Part shown: positions 38,213 to 46,852 of the stretch, in pieces | Layout of the letters: each line of letters begins with the position of its first letter | Numbering within the stretch: the first letter of the stretch is position 1 | Origin: Chitinophagaceae bacterium | GTDB taxonomy: Bacteria; Bacteroidota; Bacteroidia; Chitinophagales; UBA10324 | Assembly (NCBI GenBank): GCA_016717285.1 | Contig: JADKFU010000005.1 | Location: 790,501-854,500, forward strand | Length of the DNA: 64,000 bases | Direction: 5' to 3' | Position numbers and translations under genes: made by a program | Notes under the pieces: generated by a model | The model's input: only the letters and a program-made list of their open reading frames with translations | Databases searched by the model: none | What the model was told of the DNA's origin: nothing

Positions 38213-39076
38213 ATGAAAAAAAACACTCCGCATTTACAAAGTAAGTTGAAAGCATATTCGGTGATGGCCGGTTCGATGTTAACGGTATCGCAGTTGGCAG
38301 ATGCACAAATCATCCATCATCAAATAAATGACACCACGTTCACAGACAGTCAAACCGGTTTATCTTTTGATTTGAATAACGACGGCATAACTGATTATAC
38401 TTTTTTCCTGATTAAGAGTGACTCAGGATCAGTTATGAATCATTTGGTGGATGGCTTTGCTTCCAATGTGAACAATGAAATTGCAGGTACAACAGGCGCA
38501 GGCAGTTATGTATATCCGGTTGCGATTCAGCCTGGAGAAAAAATAGGAAGTGATCTCGAATGGCATGCCTATGGATCTTTATTCTGGGTATTTGGCCAGC
38601 ATTATACTTCAGGTGCGGGTACTCCACTTCAGTTGGGTAACTGGTTGGGAGAAACAGAAAGATTTACCGGTCTTCGATTAGGAATCGATGGCCATCAATA
38701 TTATGGTTGGTTGCGGATGGATGTAGACAGTTTTGCAAATCAGTTTACAATTAAAGATTATGCCTATCAGGCAATCCCTGATTCTTCCATTATTGCAGGA
38801 GATACCGATGTTATAATCAGTGGTGTACCTCAAGCTGTGATTGACAATCGCATTAGTATTATTGCTTTCGAAAAAAATGTAATCATTACATCAACTGCCT
38901 CTGGCAACAATGACCTCGAGATTACGGTGGTTAATATGCTTGGTGGAATTGTGCAGCGAATAAAGACAAAAGAAAACCAGGTACATCTTGCGTTGACAGG
39001 ACTTCCTGATGGCATTTACCTGGTAACAGCGCAAGGAGCAGGAATGAGGTTGACCAAAAAGATTTCGATCAAATAA
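38213..39076 (+). CDS. Small secreted protein with T9SS sorting tail
   Basis: 287 residues from ATG 38213 (an ATG six codons upstream is less likely because MKKNTPHL begins the natural signal region). The signal-like segment AYSVMAGSMLTVSQLADAQ ends near residue 32. The body carries FDLNNDGITDYTFFL, a calcium-loop-like DxNxDGxxD segment, and then about 150 residues with no domain I recognise, including a LRLGIDGHQYYGWLRMDV stretch. The C-terminal about 75 residues are a short T9SS type A domain (IIAFEKNVIITS, LPDGIYLVTA). Divergent from the TonB receptor; a terminator follows at 39106-39133. Confidence 0.75.
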   Translation: MKKNTPHLQSKLKAYSVMAGSMLTVSQLADAQIIHHQINDTTFTDSQTGLSFDLNNDGITDYTFFLIKSDSGSVMNHLVDGFASNVNNEIAGTTGAGSYVYPVAIQPGEKIGSDLEWHAYGSLFWVFGQHYTSGAGTPLQLGNWLGETERFTGLRLGIDGHQYYGWLRMDVDSFANQFTIKDYAYQAIPDSSIIAGDTDVIISGVPQAVIDNRISIIAFEKNVIITSTASGNNDLEITVVNMLGGIVQRIKTKENQVHLALTGLPDGIYLVTAQGAGMRLTKKISIK

Positions 39077-39105
39077 TTAGTACCTCCATAGTTCGATAAG
39101 TGAAG

Positions 39106-39133
39106 AAGAGTGGCACATCGCCGCTCTTTTTTT
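39106..39133 (+). terminator. Rho-independent terminator after the 38213 gene
   Basis: 9-bp stem (39106-39114 with 39120-39128, one G:U pair), 5-base loop, T-run to 39133. Confidence 0.8.
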
Positions 39134-39470
39134 ATTGATGGAAACTGTTCCTTTGATTTCAGTCATCATGCCTGTTTTATTTATTGAGTTAAAGTAAATT
39201 AATTTTGTCAGATCAATTTGTAAAAATTCCATCGGATAGGGATTCCCACATAGCTTTCGCAACTGATCCGATGGATGGATCGTGCACTTTTCAAGGCTCT
39301 GCTTTTATACTACTGTTGTGTTAAGTTTGAATTGACACTAACTTTGGCAGGGTTTGCAACATTTAATAGCAATGATGATACGCTATATGATCCCTGCCAA
39401 AGTTTACTTACAGGGCACAACTAACCACTTGCTTTATTTGGATTCACCTTTGATCATCGTTATTACCCAC
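39134..39470. other. Intergenic region with two long stem-loops and a promoter-like pair
   Basis: 337 bases between two facing terminators, no gene. Two inverted repeats are visible: 39228-39237 with 39266-39275 (10 bp, 28-base loop) and 39340-39352 with 39392-39404 (13 bp, 39-base loop). A promoter-like pair on the plus strand, GTTG at 39315-39318 and TAACTTTG at 39339-39346 with 20 bases between, overlaps the left arm of the second repeat. It could be an untranslated RNA or a relic; see findings. Confidence 0.4.
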
Positions 39471-39502
39471 AAAAAAGCGGGGCACCTTTTCAGGCGCCCC
39501 GC
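39471..39502 (-). terminator. Rho-independent terminator after the second beta-helix-like gene
   Basis: Stem of about 11 bp with one mismatch, mostly G:C (39477-39487 with 39492-39502), loop of four; on the minus strand it is followed by six T (39476-39471). It lies 28 bases after the stop of the 39531 gene. Confidence 0.88.
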
Positions 39503-39530
39503 AGAACTGAATTAAAAATTAACTATTGGC

Positions 39531-41912
39531 TTATTTGGTAATCACGAGTTGGTGCGACAAAACATCTTTGCCATCATAAATATTTACATAATAAATCCCG
39601 CTGTTCATTTTCTGTAAATCAATTGTGCGGGTAAAGGTACCATCTACTGTAATGTTATCCATGCGGTCAACCATTTGGCCGAGAGAATTTACGAGTGTGA
39701 TGTTAATGATTTTTGATGTACCTGAAGTGATTTCAATACTTACATTGTCCTTTGCAGGATTCGGATAGATGTTAACTCCTTTAATTGCGAGTTCTTCTGC
39801 CTCCATTCCCAAACGCAAGGAGGTAGTAAATGTCTGAATAGCTGTGTAAGCAGAATTGTTTCCTCCGCCGCATTCACTTCTTACACGGAAATCGTAGGAA
39901 GTATTAGCGAGCAGACCACTGATAGTAGCATTGGTTGCAGCGGTATTTACACTTGTCCAGGTAATGGTTGTTGTTTTGCGATACTGCAAATTGTAAGTAG
40001 GCGCATTGCATGTTCCGGTCCAACTGATTTTTGCTGTGGAAGAAGTAATGTTTCCGGCAGTTGCATTAAGAGGTTGTGCGCAACCGTTCGTAGTATTGTC
40101 TGTTTTATTAACATATGAACTTTTTGTTCCACCCGGACAAAGAGTAGCAACAGATAAATCATACGAAGTGTTAGGTATTAAACCGGTAAATTTATAAGTG
40201 AGTGCTGTAATGGTTCCGGAAATATTGGTCCATGTTGTTGTACCCGTTAATCTATAGCGCAATTTGTAGCCGGAAGCAACGCTTACCGCATTCCAGCTTA
40301 ACTCCATGGAGCAGGCTGTTTTATTGTTTATTGTTACACCGGTTGGTTTGGGAATATTGGCACTTGCTACTACATAAGATGCGGATTTGCTACAGGAACC
40401 TGAACTAACGGTTACTGTATAAGTAGCAGGAGCAAGTCCGGAAATGTCCTGAGTGGTAGCACCATTCGACCATAAGTATGCGAAAGGAGCAACACCACCG
40501 GATACAGAAAGATCAACAGCACCTGTAGACGGACAACTTGATTTTGTAATTACTGAAGTAAGCGTGGGTGCAAGATTAATGGCTCCGCTGTAGGTAGTAT
40601 TGTTAGGATCGAAGTTGGCCCATATTTTTGTCCAGTCAGTAGCACCAAAGGCACCTACAAAACTTCCTGATGTAAAGAAAGGATCTGTCAGGCGCGCATT
40701 GGAAAAACTTGCTCCGGACAATGCAGGTGATCCTGATTGTGGAAGAAAATTAGGATTGGTCAGGTTAAACGCGTCTACAAGATTGATGCTGCTGTTATTT
40801 ACATAAGTAGCGTTTCCACCCTGTGATGTAAAATAACTGTTGATGTCAAAAGTGCTTCCGGCATTTACTGCAAGATTGGTTGTGTTTCCTGCTAAGTAAT
40901 TATTTTGAAACTGAAGTGTGTTGGCAGATGCATTTGCTTCTGTTGATGTTCCATCAATCAACAAACCAACCGGCCAGCCCATGATGAGCGAATTATAAAC
41001 GGAGCAGGAAGAATTCCTTCTTACATGTTCACCACGTTTGAAGTTGGCATTAAACGTTGAAGCAAGTGTTGCAAGCGGTCCGAGAATTGTCATGTTTGAA
41101 AAAACAGGTAATGTGCCGGGTGTATTAGTGGTTCCCGTAGCGTCATTGTCTGATTCAAAACCATTAGAACCCGAAACGTCAGCTACATTTGGATCGCGCA
41201 GTGTAACACCGTACTGAATTTTACCACGGAATCCATTGTCAGTATCGAAGTCATCATCCAATGCACGAATGGCGATCAGGTGTTTGCAATTTACTGTACC
41301 ACCAAACCATTCATAGGAATCATCGCCTGAATAACTTACCTGCACGTAATCAACAGTAGTACCTGCGCCTACGCCGCCCATTGTCAACCCGTTGATTTCA
41401 TTGTTCGGTTGAAAAGCAATTCCTGGAAATTCGATCCGCACATAACGGAGAATTCCTGAGTTGTCATTATCATCAGGAGTTAAACCGCCACCATAAGTAG
41501 CATTGCCATCTCCATCATCAACACCACCTTCAATAATGGCTTCGCCGCCGGGTTGGTTGATAGATGCTTTTCCTAAAATAATAATGCCGCCCCAATCTCC
41601 ATAGGTGCGTGATCCAACAGGTTGCTCAGAAGTGAAAACAATTGGCTGGCAAGGCAAACCATCTGCAATCAGTTTTGCACCTCTTGTAATAATGAGTGTG
41701 CCTTTGGTGGATTTCTCACCAAGGATTAATGTACCAGGCTGAATGGTAAGTGTAGCGTTGTTATTTACATACACAAAACCACTTAACCTATAAGTGTTGT
41801 TGCTTGTCCACGTTTGATTGGTGGTAATGTACCCGGAAACGGTGATGATTGAACCGAATGCCTGAGTTAATCCTACAAGCAGGATTGCCGCGAATGTTAA
41901 AAGTTTCTTCAT
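39531..41912 (-). CDS. Secreted T9SS protein of probable beta-helix fold (copy 2) with SprB-like and fibronectin III domains
   Basis: 793 residues. Signal peptide 1-20 (ending TQAFG). The first about 430 residues parallel copy 1 at 33133 almost segment by segment (SGYITTNQTWTSNN, ATLTIQPGTLI, GGVDDGDGNATYGGG, DDNDNSGILRYVRIEFPGIAF). Copy 2 then adds a SprB-like repeat (SCPSTGAVDLSVSGGVAPFAY, then SGLAPATYTVTV), two fibronectin III domains (GYKLRYRLTGTTTW and TYNLQYRKTTTITW mark them) and a T9SS type A tail (IYPNPAKDNVSIEI, NSGIYYVNI). The additions look like domain accretion after duplication. Surface or secreted; ligand unknown. Confidence 0.85.
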   Translation of the reverse strand: MKKLLTFAAILLVGLTQAFGSIITVSGYITTNQTWTSNNTYRLSGFVYVNNNATLTIQPGTLILGEKSTKGTLIITRGAKLIADGLPCQPIVFTSEQPVGSRTYGDWGGIIILGKASINQPGGEAIIEGGVDDGDGNATYGGGLTPDDNDNSGILRYVRIEFPGIAFQPNNEINGLTMGGVGAGTTVDYVQVSYSGDDSYEWFGGTVNCKHLIAIRALDDDFDTDNGFRGKIQYGVTLRDPNVADVSGSNGFESDNDATGTTNTPGTLPVFSNMTILGPLATLASTFNANFKRGEHVRRNSSCSVYNSLIMGWPVGLLIDGTSTEANASANTLQFQNNYLAGNTTNLAVNAGSTFDINSYFTSQGGNATYVNNSSINLVDAFNLTNPNFLPQSGSPALSGASFSNARLTDPFFTSGSFVGAFGATDWTKIWANFDPNNTTYSGAINLAPTLTSVITKSSCPSTGAVDLSVSGGVAPFAYLWSNGATTQDISGLAPATYTVTVSSGSCSKSASYVVASANIPKPTGVTINNKTACSMELSWNAVSVASGYKLRYRLTGTTTWTNISGTITALTYKFTGLIPNTSYDLSVATLCPGGTKSSYVNKTDNTTNGCAQPLNATAGNITSSTAKISWTGTCNAPTYNLQYRKTTTITWTSVNTAATNATISGLLANTSYDFRVRSECGGGNNSAYTAIQTFTTSLRLGMEAEELAIKGVNIYPNPAKDNVSIEITSGTSKIINITLVNSLGQMVDRMDNITVDGTFTRTIDLQKMNSGIYYVNIYDGKDVLSHQLVITK

Positions 41913-41938
41913 GTGAAAATGTTTTTTGGTTATGCCCG

Positions 41939-41946
41939 CAAAAGTA
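41939..41946 (-). promoter_or_regulatory. Putative -7 box for the gene starting at 41912
   Basis: Minus strand TACTTTTG followed by CGG, 26 bases before the ATG; same core as the paralogue's box at 34770-34777. Confidence 0.45.
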
Positions 41947-42104
41947 TCTGCAGCTTGTTATCACATCGTGTGTCCAACATTACTATTGAATGATGATAAG
42001 CTTACGGGATTGTGATGCAGACATTAAGCGAAAATGAAGGATACATTAACGGAATATTATGTCGATTAAAGAATCCGTAATGTGATTGATAGGATGCGGA
42101 AATT

Positions 42105-43079
42105 TTATTTTTTTCTTGCAGTAGTAAAATACACCAGTTCTTCCAACGATCTTCTGGAAGGAGAATCAGGAAAGGAAGTGAGCAGTTGCAAAGCATCTTC
42201 TTTATAGGTATTCATTTTTGACATGGCATATTCAATTCCGCCTGATTGCAATACCATGTCGATAATTTCATTCACCTTTTCTTTATTGTCGTGATAATTC
42301 TTGATGGTGTTGATCACTTTTCTTCTGTCAGCGCTTGTTGCATGATTCAACAAATAAATTACAGGCAGCGTCATTTTTTTTTCTTTGATGTCAATACCTT
42401 TTGGTTTGCCGGTATCTTCGGTGCTATAGTCCAGCAAATCGTCTTTGATCTGAAAAGCGATCCCGATTTTCTCTCCGAATAATTTCATCTTCGAAACTTC
42501 CTCCGTAGAAACACCGGAAGATGCAGCGCCACAAGCGCATGCAGATGAAATCAACGTGGCGGTTTTCTGCCGGATAATTTCGAAATATACTTCCTCGCTG
42601 ATATTGAGCTTACGTGTTTTTTCAATCTGCAATAATTCGCCTTCACTCATTTCCCGCACAGCATCAGACACGAGTTCCAACATGCCGAAATCTTTGTTGG
42701 AGATAGAAAGCAGCAATCCTTTTGATAGAAGGTAATCACCCACGAGCACAGCAATTTTATTCTTCCAGAGTGCATTGATGGAGAAAAATCCCCGGCGTTC
42801 ATAAGAGTCATCCACTACATCATCATGTACAAGTGTTGCAGTGTGAAGCAGTTCAATCAATGCTGCAGCGCGATAAGTTTTTTCAGTGATCTCGCCAAAC
42901 ATCTTAGCCGATAAAAACACAAACATCGGCCGCACCTGCTTGCCTTTGCTTTTCACAATATAACGGGTGATGGCATCGAGCAACGGCGTATTGCTCTTCA
43001 TCGAGTCGCGGAATTTTTGCTCAAATAGCTCTAACTCCTTCGCGATAGGTGCTTTGATATGATCTAAGGTAGTGGACAT
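42105..43079 (-). CDS. Polyprenyl diphosphate synthase (octaprenyl type)
   Basis: 324 residues, the usual length of long-chain trans-polyprenyl synthases. The first aspartate-rich motif is LVHDDVVDDSYERRG (about 83-97), the second is QIKDDLLDYS (about 209-218). KGKQVRPMF near residue 50 matches the substrate-binding GGKRxRP region. It condenses isopentenyl diphosphate units onto an allylic primer to make the side chain of menaquinone or another quinone, which would feed the alternative complex III encoded further right. Chain length cannot be read with certainty. The region upstream carries heptad and octad repeats. Confidence 0.93.
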   Translation of the reverse strand: MSTTLDHIKAPIAKELELFEQKFRDSMKSNTPLLDAITRYIVKSKGKQVRPMFVFLSAKMFGEITEKTYRAAALIELLHTATLVHDDVVDDSYERRGFFSINALWKNKIAVLVGDYLLSKGLLLSISNKDFGMLELVSDAVREMSEGELLQIEKTRKLNISEEVYFEIIRQKTATLISSACACGAASSGVSTEEVSKMKLFGEKIGIAFQIKDDLLDYSTEDTGKPKGIDIKEKKMTLPVIYLLNHATSADRRKVINTIKNYHDNKEKVNEIIDMVLQSGGIEYAMSKMNTYKEDALQLLTSFPDSPSRRSLEELVYFTTARKK

Positions 43080-43134
43080 TGGCAGAGCGTGAAAATAGCG
43101 GATTTTAGAGATTGTTGATGTGGGAAGGGGAAGA

Positions 43135-43191
43135 GTGAATGGTGAATAGTGAATAGTTAATAGTCATTAGTCAATAGTCATTAGTCAATAG
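43135..43191. repeat. Heptanucleotide repeat array
   Basis: Eight consecutive 7-base units on the plus strand: GTGAATG, GTGAATA twice, GTTAATA, then GTCATTA and GTCAATA alternating twice. It lies 56 bases upstream of the polyprenyl synthase start. Confidence 0.8.
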
Positions 43192-43427
43192 AAAGGGTAG
43201 GAGCATAGTGTTCATTTCATAGATTCAGTTCATAACAGCAATTAAGCATCGACTTTGCCATAACCATCCAACCATATTCTGCCAGAATACCTAAATTGCC
43301 ACGCGTCAAAATAGCTGCCACCCAAACACACACTTCTTGTCAACAATTAAACAATTGGATAATTAAACAATGGCTAAATGGCTACATGAATATATGGCAG
43401 TCAGCCCATGCACACACCTCGTGTCAA

Positions 43428-43467
43428 CAATTAAACAATTAAACAATTAAACAGTTAAACAATTAAC
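43428..43467. repeat. Octanucleotide repeat array next to the GT39 gene
   Basis: Five units of CAATTAAA type in tandem (CAATTAAA three times, CAGTTAAA, CAATTAAC), ending just before the stop codon that precedes the GT39 reading frame. A shorter copy lies at 43344-43358, and another at 45151-45180 on the other side of the gene in the same orientation. Confidence 0.8.
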
Positions 43468-43474
43468 ATAACCA

Positions 43475-45105
43475 TTGCAAACACTTCCGCGATATACCGT
43501 CACCCTCATCTTTCTTGCCGCCACTATCGTCTACGTAATTGGTTTGTTCATCAATGTAATGGAAGTAGATGCAGCGCAATATGCTTCTATCAGCCGCGAG
43601 ATGCTGGAGAACGGAAGTTTTCTGCAAGTGCTGCATCGTGGTCAAAATTATCTTGACAAGCCACCTTTGCTATTCTGGTTGTCGGCATTTTCTTTCAAGC
43701 TATTTGGTGTCAGTAATGTTGCGTTTAAACTGCCAACATTTTTATTTACACTGTTCGGAGTCTATTCAACATACAGAATTGGAATATTGCTGTATAACAA
43801 AACCACTGGAATTGTTGCAGCCATCATTTTATACACCTGTCAGGCATTCTTTCTTTTTAACAATGATGTAAGAACGGATGCATTGCTCACGGCCAATGTT
43901 GCATTTGCGTGCTGGCAGTTGCTGGAATTTTCAAACTCAAAAAAATGGTCGAACCTGTTGTTGGGATTTGCAGGAGTTGCGTTAGCGATGATGGCCAAAG
44001 GCCCGATTGGTGCAGTAGTTCCGGCTGCTGCATTATTTTCACATTTTGCTTACCGGTGTGAATTAAAAAAACTGTTGTGGTGGCAATGGTATGCCGGAAT
44101 TCTATTTGCACTTTTATTAATGCTGCCGATGTTATACGGTTTGCAACAGCAATATGGAAATGCAGGTCCGCTGTTTTTTTTCTGGACCCAAAGCTTTGGT
44201 CGTATCACCGGCGAAAATGTGTGGCACAACGATACCGGACCCTTTTTCTTCGTGCATAACTTTGGCTGGTCGTTTTTACCATGGACTTTACTTGCTGTGT
44301 TTGCATTGCTGTTTTTGATTTTTCAATTTATAAAAAACCGGTTCAGCACTACAGCTATTCCTGAAGCATTTTCATTGGGCGGATTTGTTTTGCCTTTCAT
44401 TGCACTATCATTGTCGCACTACAAATTGCCGCATTATATTTTTGTGGTGTATCCATTATGTGCTGTTATGACGGCTGGATTTATTTGTATTCAAGGCAAC
44501 AGTCATCAAAAACTGTTCAGCTTGCTTCGACCGATTCAATTTGGGATTTCGATTATACTGATTGCAGGAGCAATGTACTTAAGCAGCATTATTTTCCCAA
44601 CAGATAATTTTGTGTTTTGGATGGTTGCAGTTATGCTGATAATATGCGTGGGATACTTTTTCTTCCTTTCAAAAATATACTGCAACAATTGATCATGCCT
44701 TCAGCAATGGCCATGATCACCGTCAATTTTTTATTAAGCACACATGTTTATCCCGCTTTGCTTAAATATCAATTTGGAAGTGAACTGGCAACTATCGTGA
44801 AAGAGCAGCATATTCCGGTCAACGAGATATATTTTTATAAATGCAGCAGCCATGCTTTTGAATTTTATACGCAAACAATTGTCCCTGCTATTCATGAAAA
44901 TGAACTGTCAGCAAAGATCAGTTCAGGCAGCAATTGCTGGGTGATTGGCAGTAAAGATTTGCTTCTTGAAATAAAAAAAGAGCAGTTGCAGGCAATGCAA
45001 CAGTTTGAAGTAAACTACTATTCGGTTTCGCTACTGACTTTAAATTTTCTAAATCCCGAAACCCGTCGGCAAACATTAAGGAAGATGTACCTGATAAAAT
45101 TATGA
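43475..45105 (+). CDS. GT39/ArnT-like glycosyltransferase (one frameshift)
   Basis: About 543 residues when the frame is repaired. The first part (43475-44692) has an N-terminal helix, then the acidic periplasmic loop EVDAAQYASISREML and NYLDKPPLLFWLSAFSFKLFG, hallmarks of PMT/ArnT GT-C enzymes that transfer a sugar from a polyprenyl-phosphate donor, and about 10-12 membrane segments. After SLSHYKLPHYIFVVYP the frame breaks at an A-run (44670-44674): one missing A restores SKNILQQLIMPSAMAM and a C-terminal periplasmic domain to 45105. A TAA at 43469-43471 closes the frame upstream, leaving TTG 43475 as the likely start. Probably modifies an envelope glycan or lipid. Confidence 0.85.
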
Positions 45106-45150
45106 GCAACTACGCCACATCATAAAGACTAATCATCGGCTTCGCCGCAA

Positions 45151-45180
45151 CAATTAAACAGTTAAACCATTTAGCAATTA
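45151..45180. repeat. Octanucleotide repeat, right copy
   Basis: CAATTAAA, CAGTTAAA and degenerate units in the same orientation as the array at 43428-43467; the two bracket the GT39 gene. Confidence 0.65.
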
Positions 45181-45211
45181 CATGATACCGAAATTGTCAG
45201 TGTGTGTCCCC

Positions 45212-46638
45212 TCAACTCTTCTTCTCCTTCACACCTTCCAAATGATTCAAAAGCTCATCAATCTGTTCCGCACCAATCCGCTTAGCTCGAATCACTTTCT
45301 TATCGTCCAGAATATAAATCACCGGCGTACTGTAGATATCGTACAACTGTCTGAAATTGCTCTGATGATTTATATCGTTAACATTAATCCAATCCAGCTT
45401 ATTATCGCGGATAAATTTTCTCCACTTTGCATCATCCACTTCAATGTCTACGGCATACACCTGCACGCCTTTGCTTTTCCATTTATCATACACCTCTTTC
45501 ACTTTCGGAATTTCCTTCTGGCAATGTCCGCAGTCAGGATCCCAGAAAATAAGAATCGTATATTTTGCAGGAACTTTGCTCAGTATCTGCCATTGTCCGA
45601 GGGTATCTTTTAAAGCCAGTTCCGGTGCAGTATTTCCAATAATGTTCGGAGCAATTTTCCGGGCGCGGTCAACAATTTTTACGAGTGCTGCAGAATCCAG
45701 CCAATAAGCTTGTCCGGTCATGTAATATTTCTCCACCATGTGCACAAACACTTCATCCATTCCCATCACCTTCGATGTTTCATAATTATAAGTGATCCAC
45801 CAAAGCACATACTTAAACACTTCGCTGTCGGCTTTTGCTTTCTCTACCAACAGCTCTGCTGACACATTGATGGAATCAGGTGTTTGCGGCGTGAGGTCCT
45901 TGATATATTTTTCCACTTTAGGTGCAAAGAGCGGTGTGCGGAGCAAACGGCTATCTGAAAAATCTACGTTGTCGAGATAATGACTTTTATAGTAGCGATA
46001 AGCGAAAGTGGAATCTTTTCTGCCATTGGGCAATGTGGGAATCTCTTTGGGAATTTCCGGTTCAGGTAAGGTCGTGAAAATTTTTGCAAGGAATGTCTCC
46101 GGATTTTGCTGGATGAAATTTTTCCGGTAACCACTCATCTTTTCATCGTTCGTTTTTAATTCCGTACTGATGGCCGAACTATCTGCTTTTGTTTTGGCTG
46201 TCTTAAACTTTTCCTGCGTTTCCATCGATTGCTTTTGCAACTGAACAGCAAACTTCAGGTATTCATAAAACTGTTCATTGTCTTTGGAATTTTTCACCTT
46301 CATGTTATTGATCGGATCATCCCAGGTTGTTTCCATGCTGAAGTGCTGCTCTTTATCTACCAGCATTTCGAAATAGCGCTTATCAGGAAATACAAAAGGT
46401 AAATCCCGCCAGGCAGACTTTTTCTGCCTTCAAACACCACCGTGCCAGTCACATCGGATCGAACCGTATCCTGAATGTATTGCTTATCACCATAATAATT
46501 GGCGAGGAAGCAAGGCGTATCTTTCATCGCCGGAATATGAACGATGATCTGGTAGCCAGGCTTCTGGGCAAAAACATTAAATGAAAAAGTGAACAGGCAA
46601 CCTAAAATGACTACAGCAATGAGTTGAATTTTTTTCAT
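45212..46638 (-). CDS. Thioredoxin-fold TlpA-like protein (one frameshift)
   Basis: About 475 residues after repair. ATG 46638 opens a signal peptide (MKKIQLIAVVILGCLFTFSF, cleavage after VFAQ), followed by a DUF4369-type N-terminal domain (IVHIPAMKDTPCFLANYYGDKQ). At the A-run 46394-46397 one base is missing: restoring it joins PGGIYLL to VFPDKRYFEMLVDKEQHFS in the main frame (45212-46366). A DUF5106-like middle leads to a C-terminal thioredoxin domain (about 330-470) with ILIFWDPDCGHCQKEIP (C-G-H-C), and cis-Pro segment STPVIYIL. Probably a periplasmic thiol-disulfide protein used for cytochrome c maturation or envelope redox repair. Partner unknown. Confidence 0.85.
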
Positions 46639-46852
46639 AGAGCGGTAAAAATAAAAGGTTTTGAAATAGAGAGTGTCCGGCATGGTTTGTTTAACAACTT
46701 TTTAAGAAAAACAAGAGCAGTCAAAGGATGACTTAAAACGAGCCTTCACAAATGCTTTGAAGTCATCCGATCACTTAATAAGCGTATTTTAGTAACTTTA
46801 ATATTACTATGTGCAAGGTTGCTTGCTAAATCTCATTATAAATTCTATTCTG

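Larger units (their letters stand above)
43080..43474. other. Repeat-rich intergenic region
   Basis: 395 bases between two divergent genes. 43135-43191 is a run of eight degenerate heptads (GTGAATA, GTTAATA, GTCATTA, GTCAATA types). Positions 43327-43356 and 43411-43440 are two 30-base copies (28 of 30 identical) spaced 84 bases apart. 43428-43467 is five octads (CAATTAAA type). No gene. A promoter is not obvious. Confidence 0.7.
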
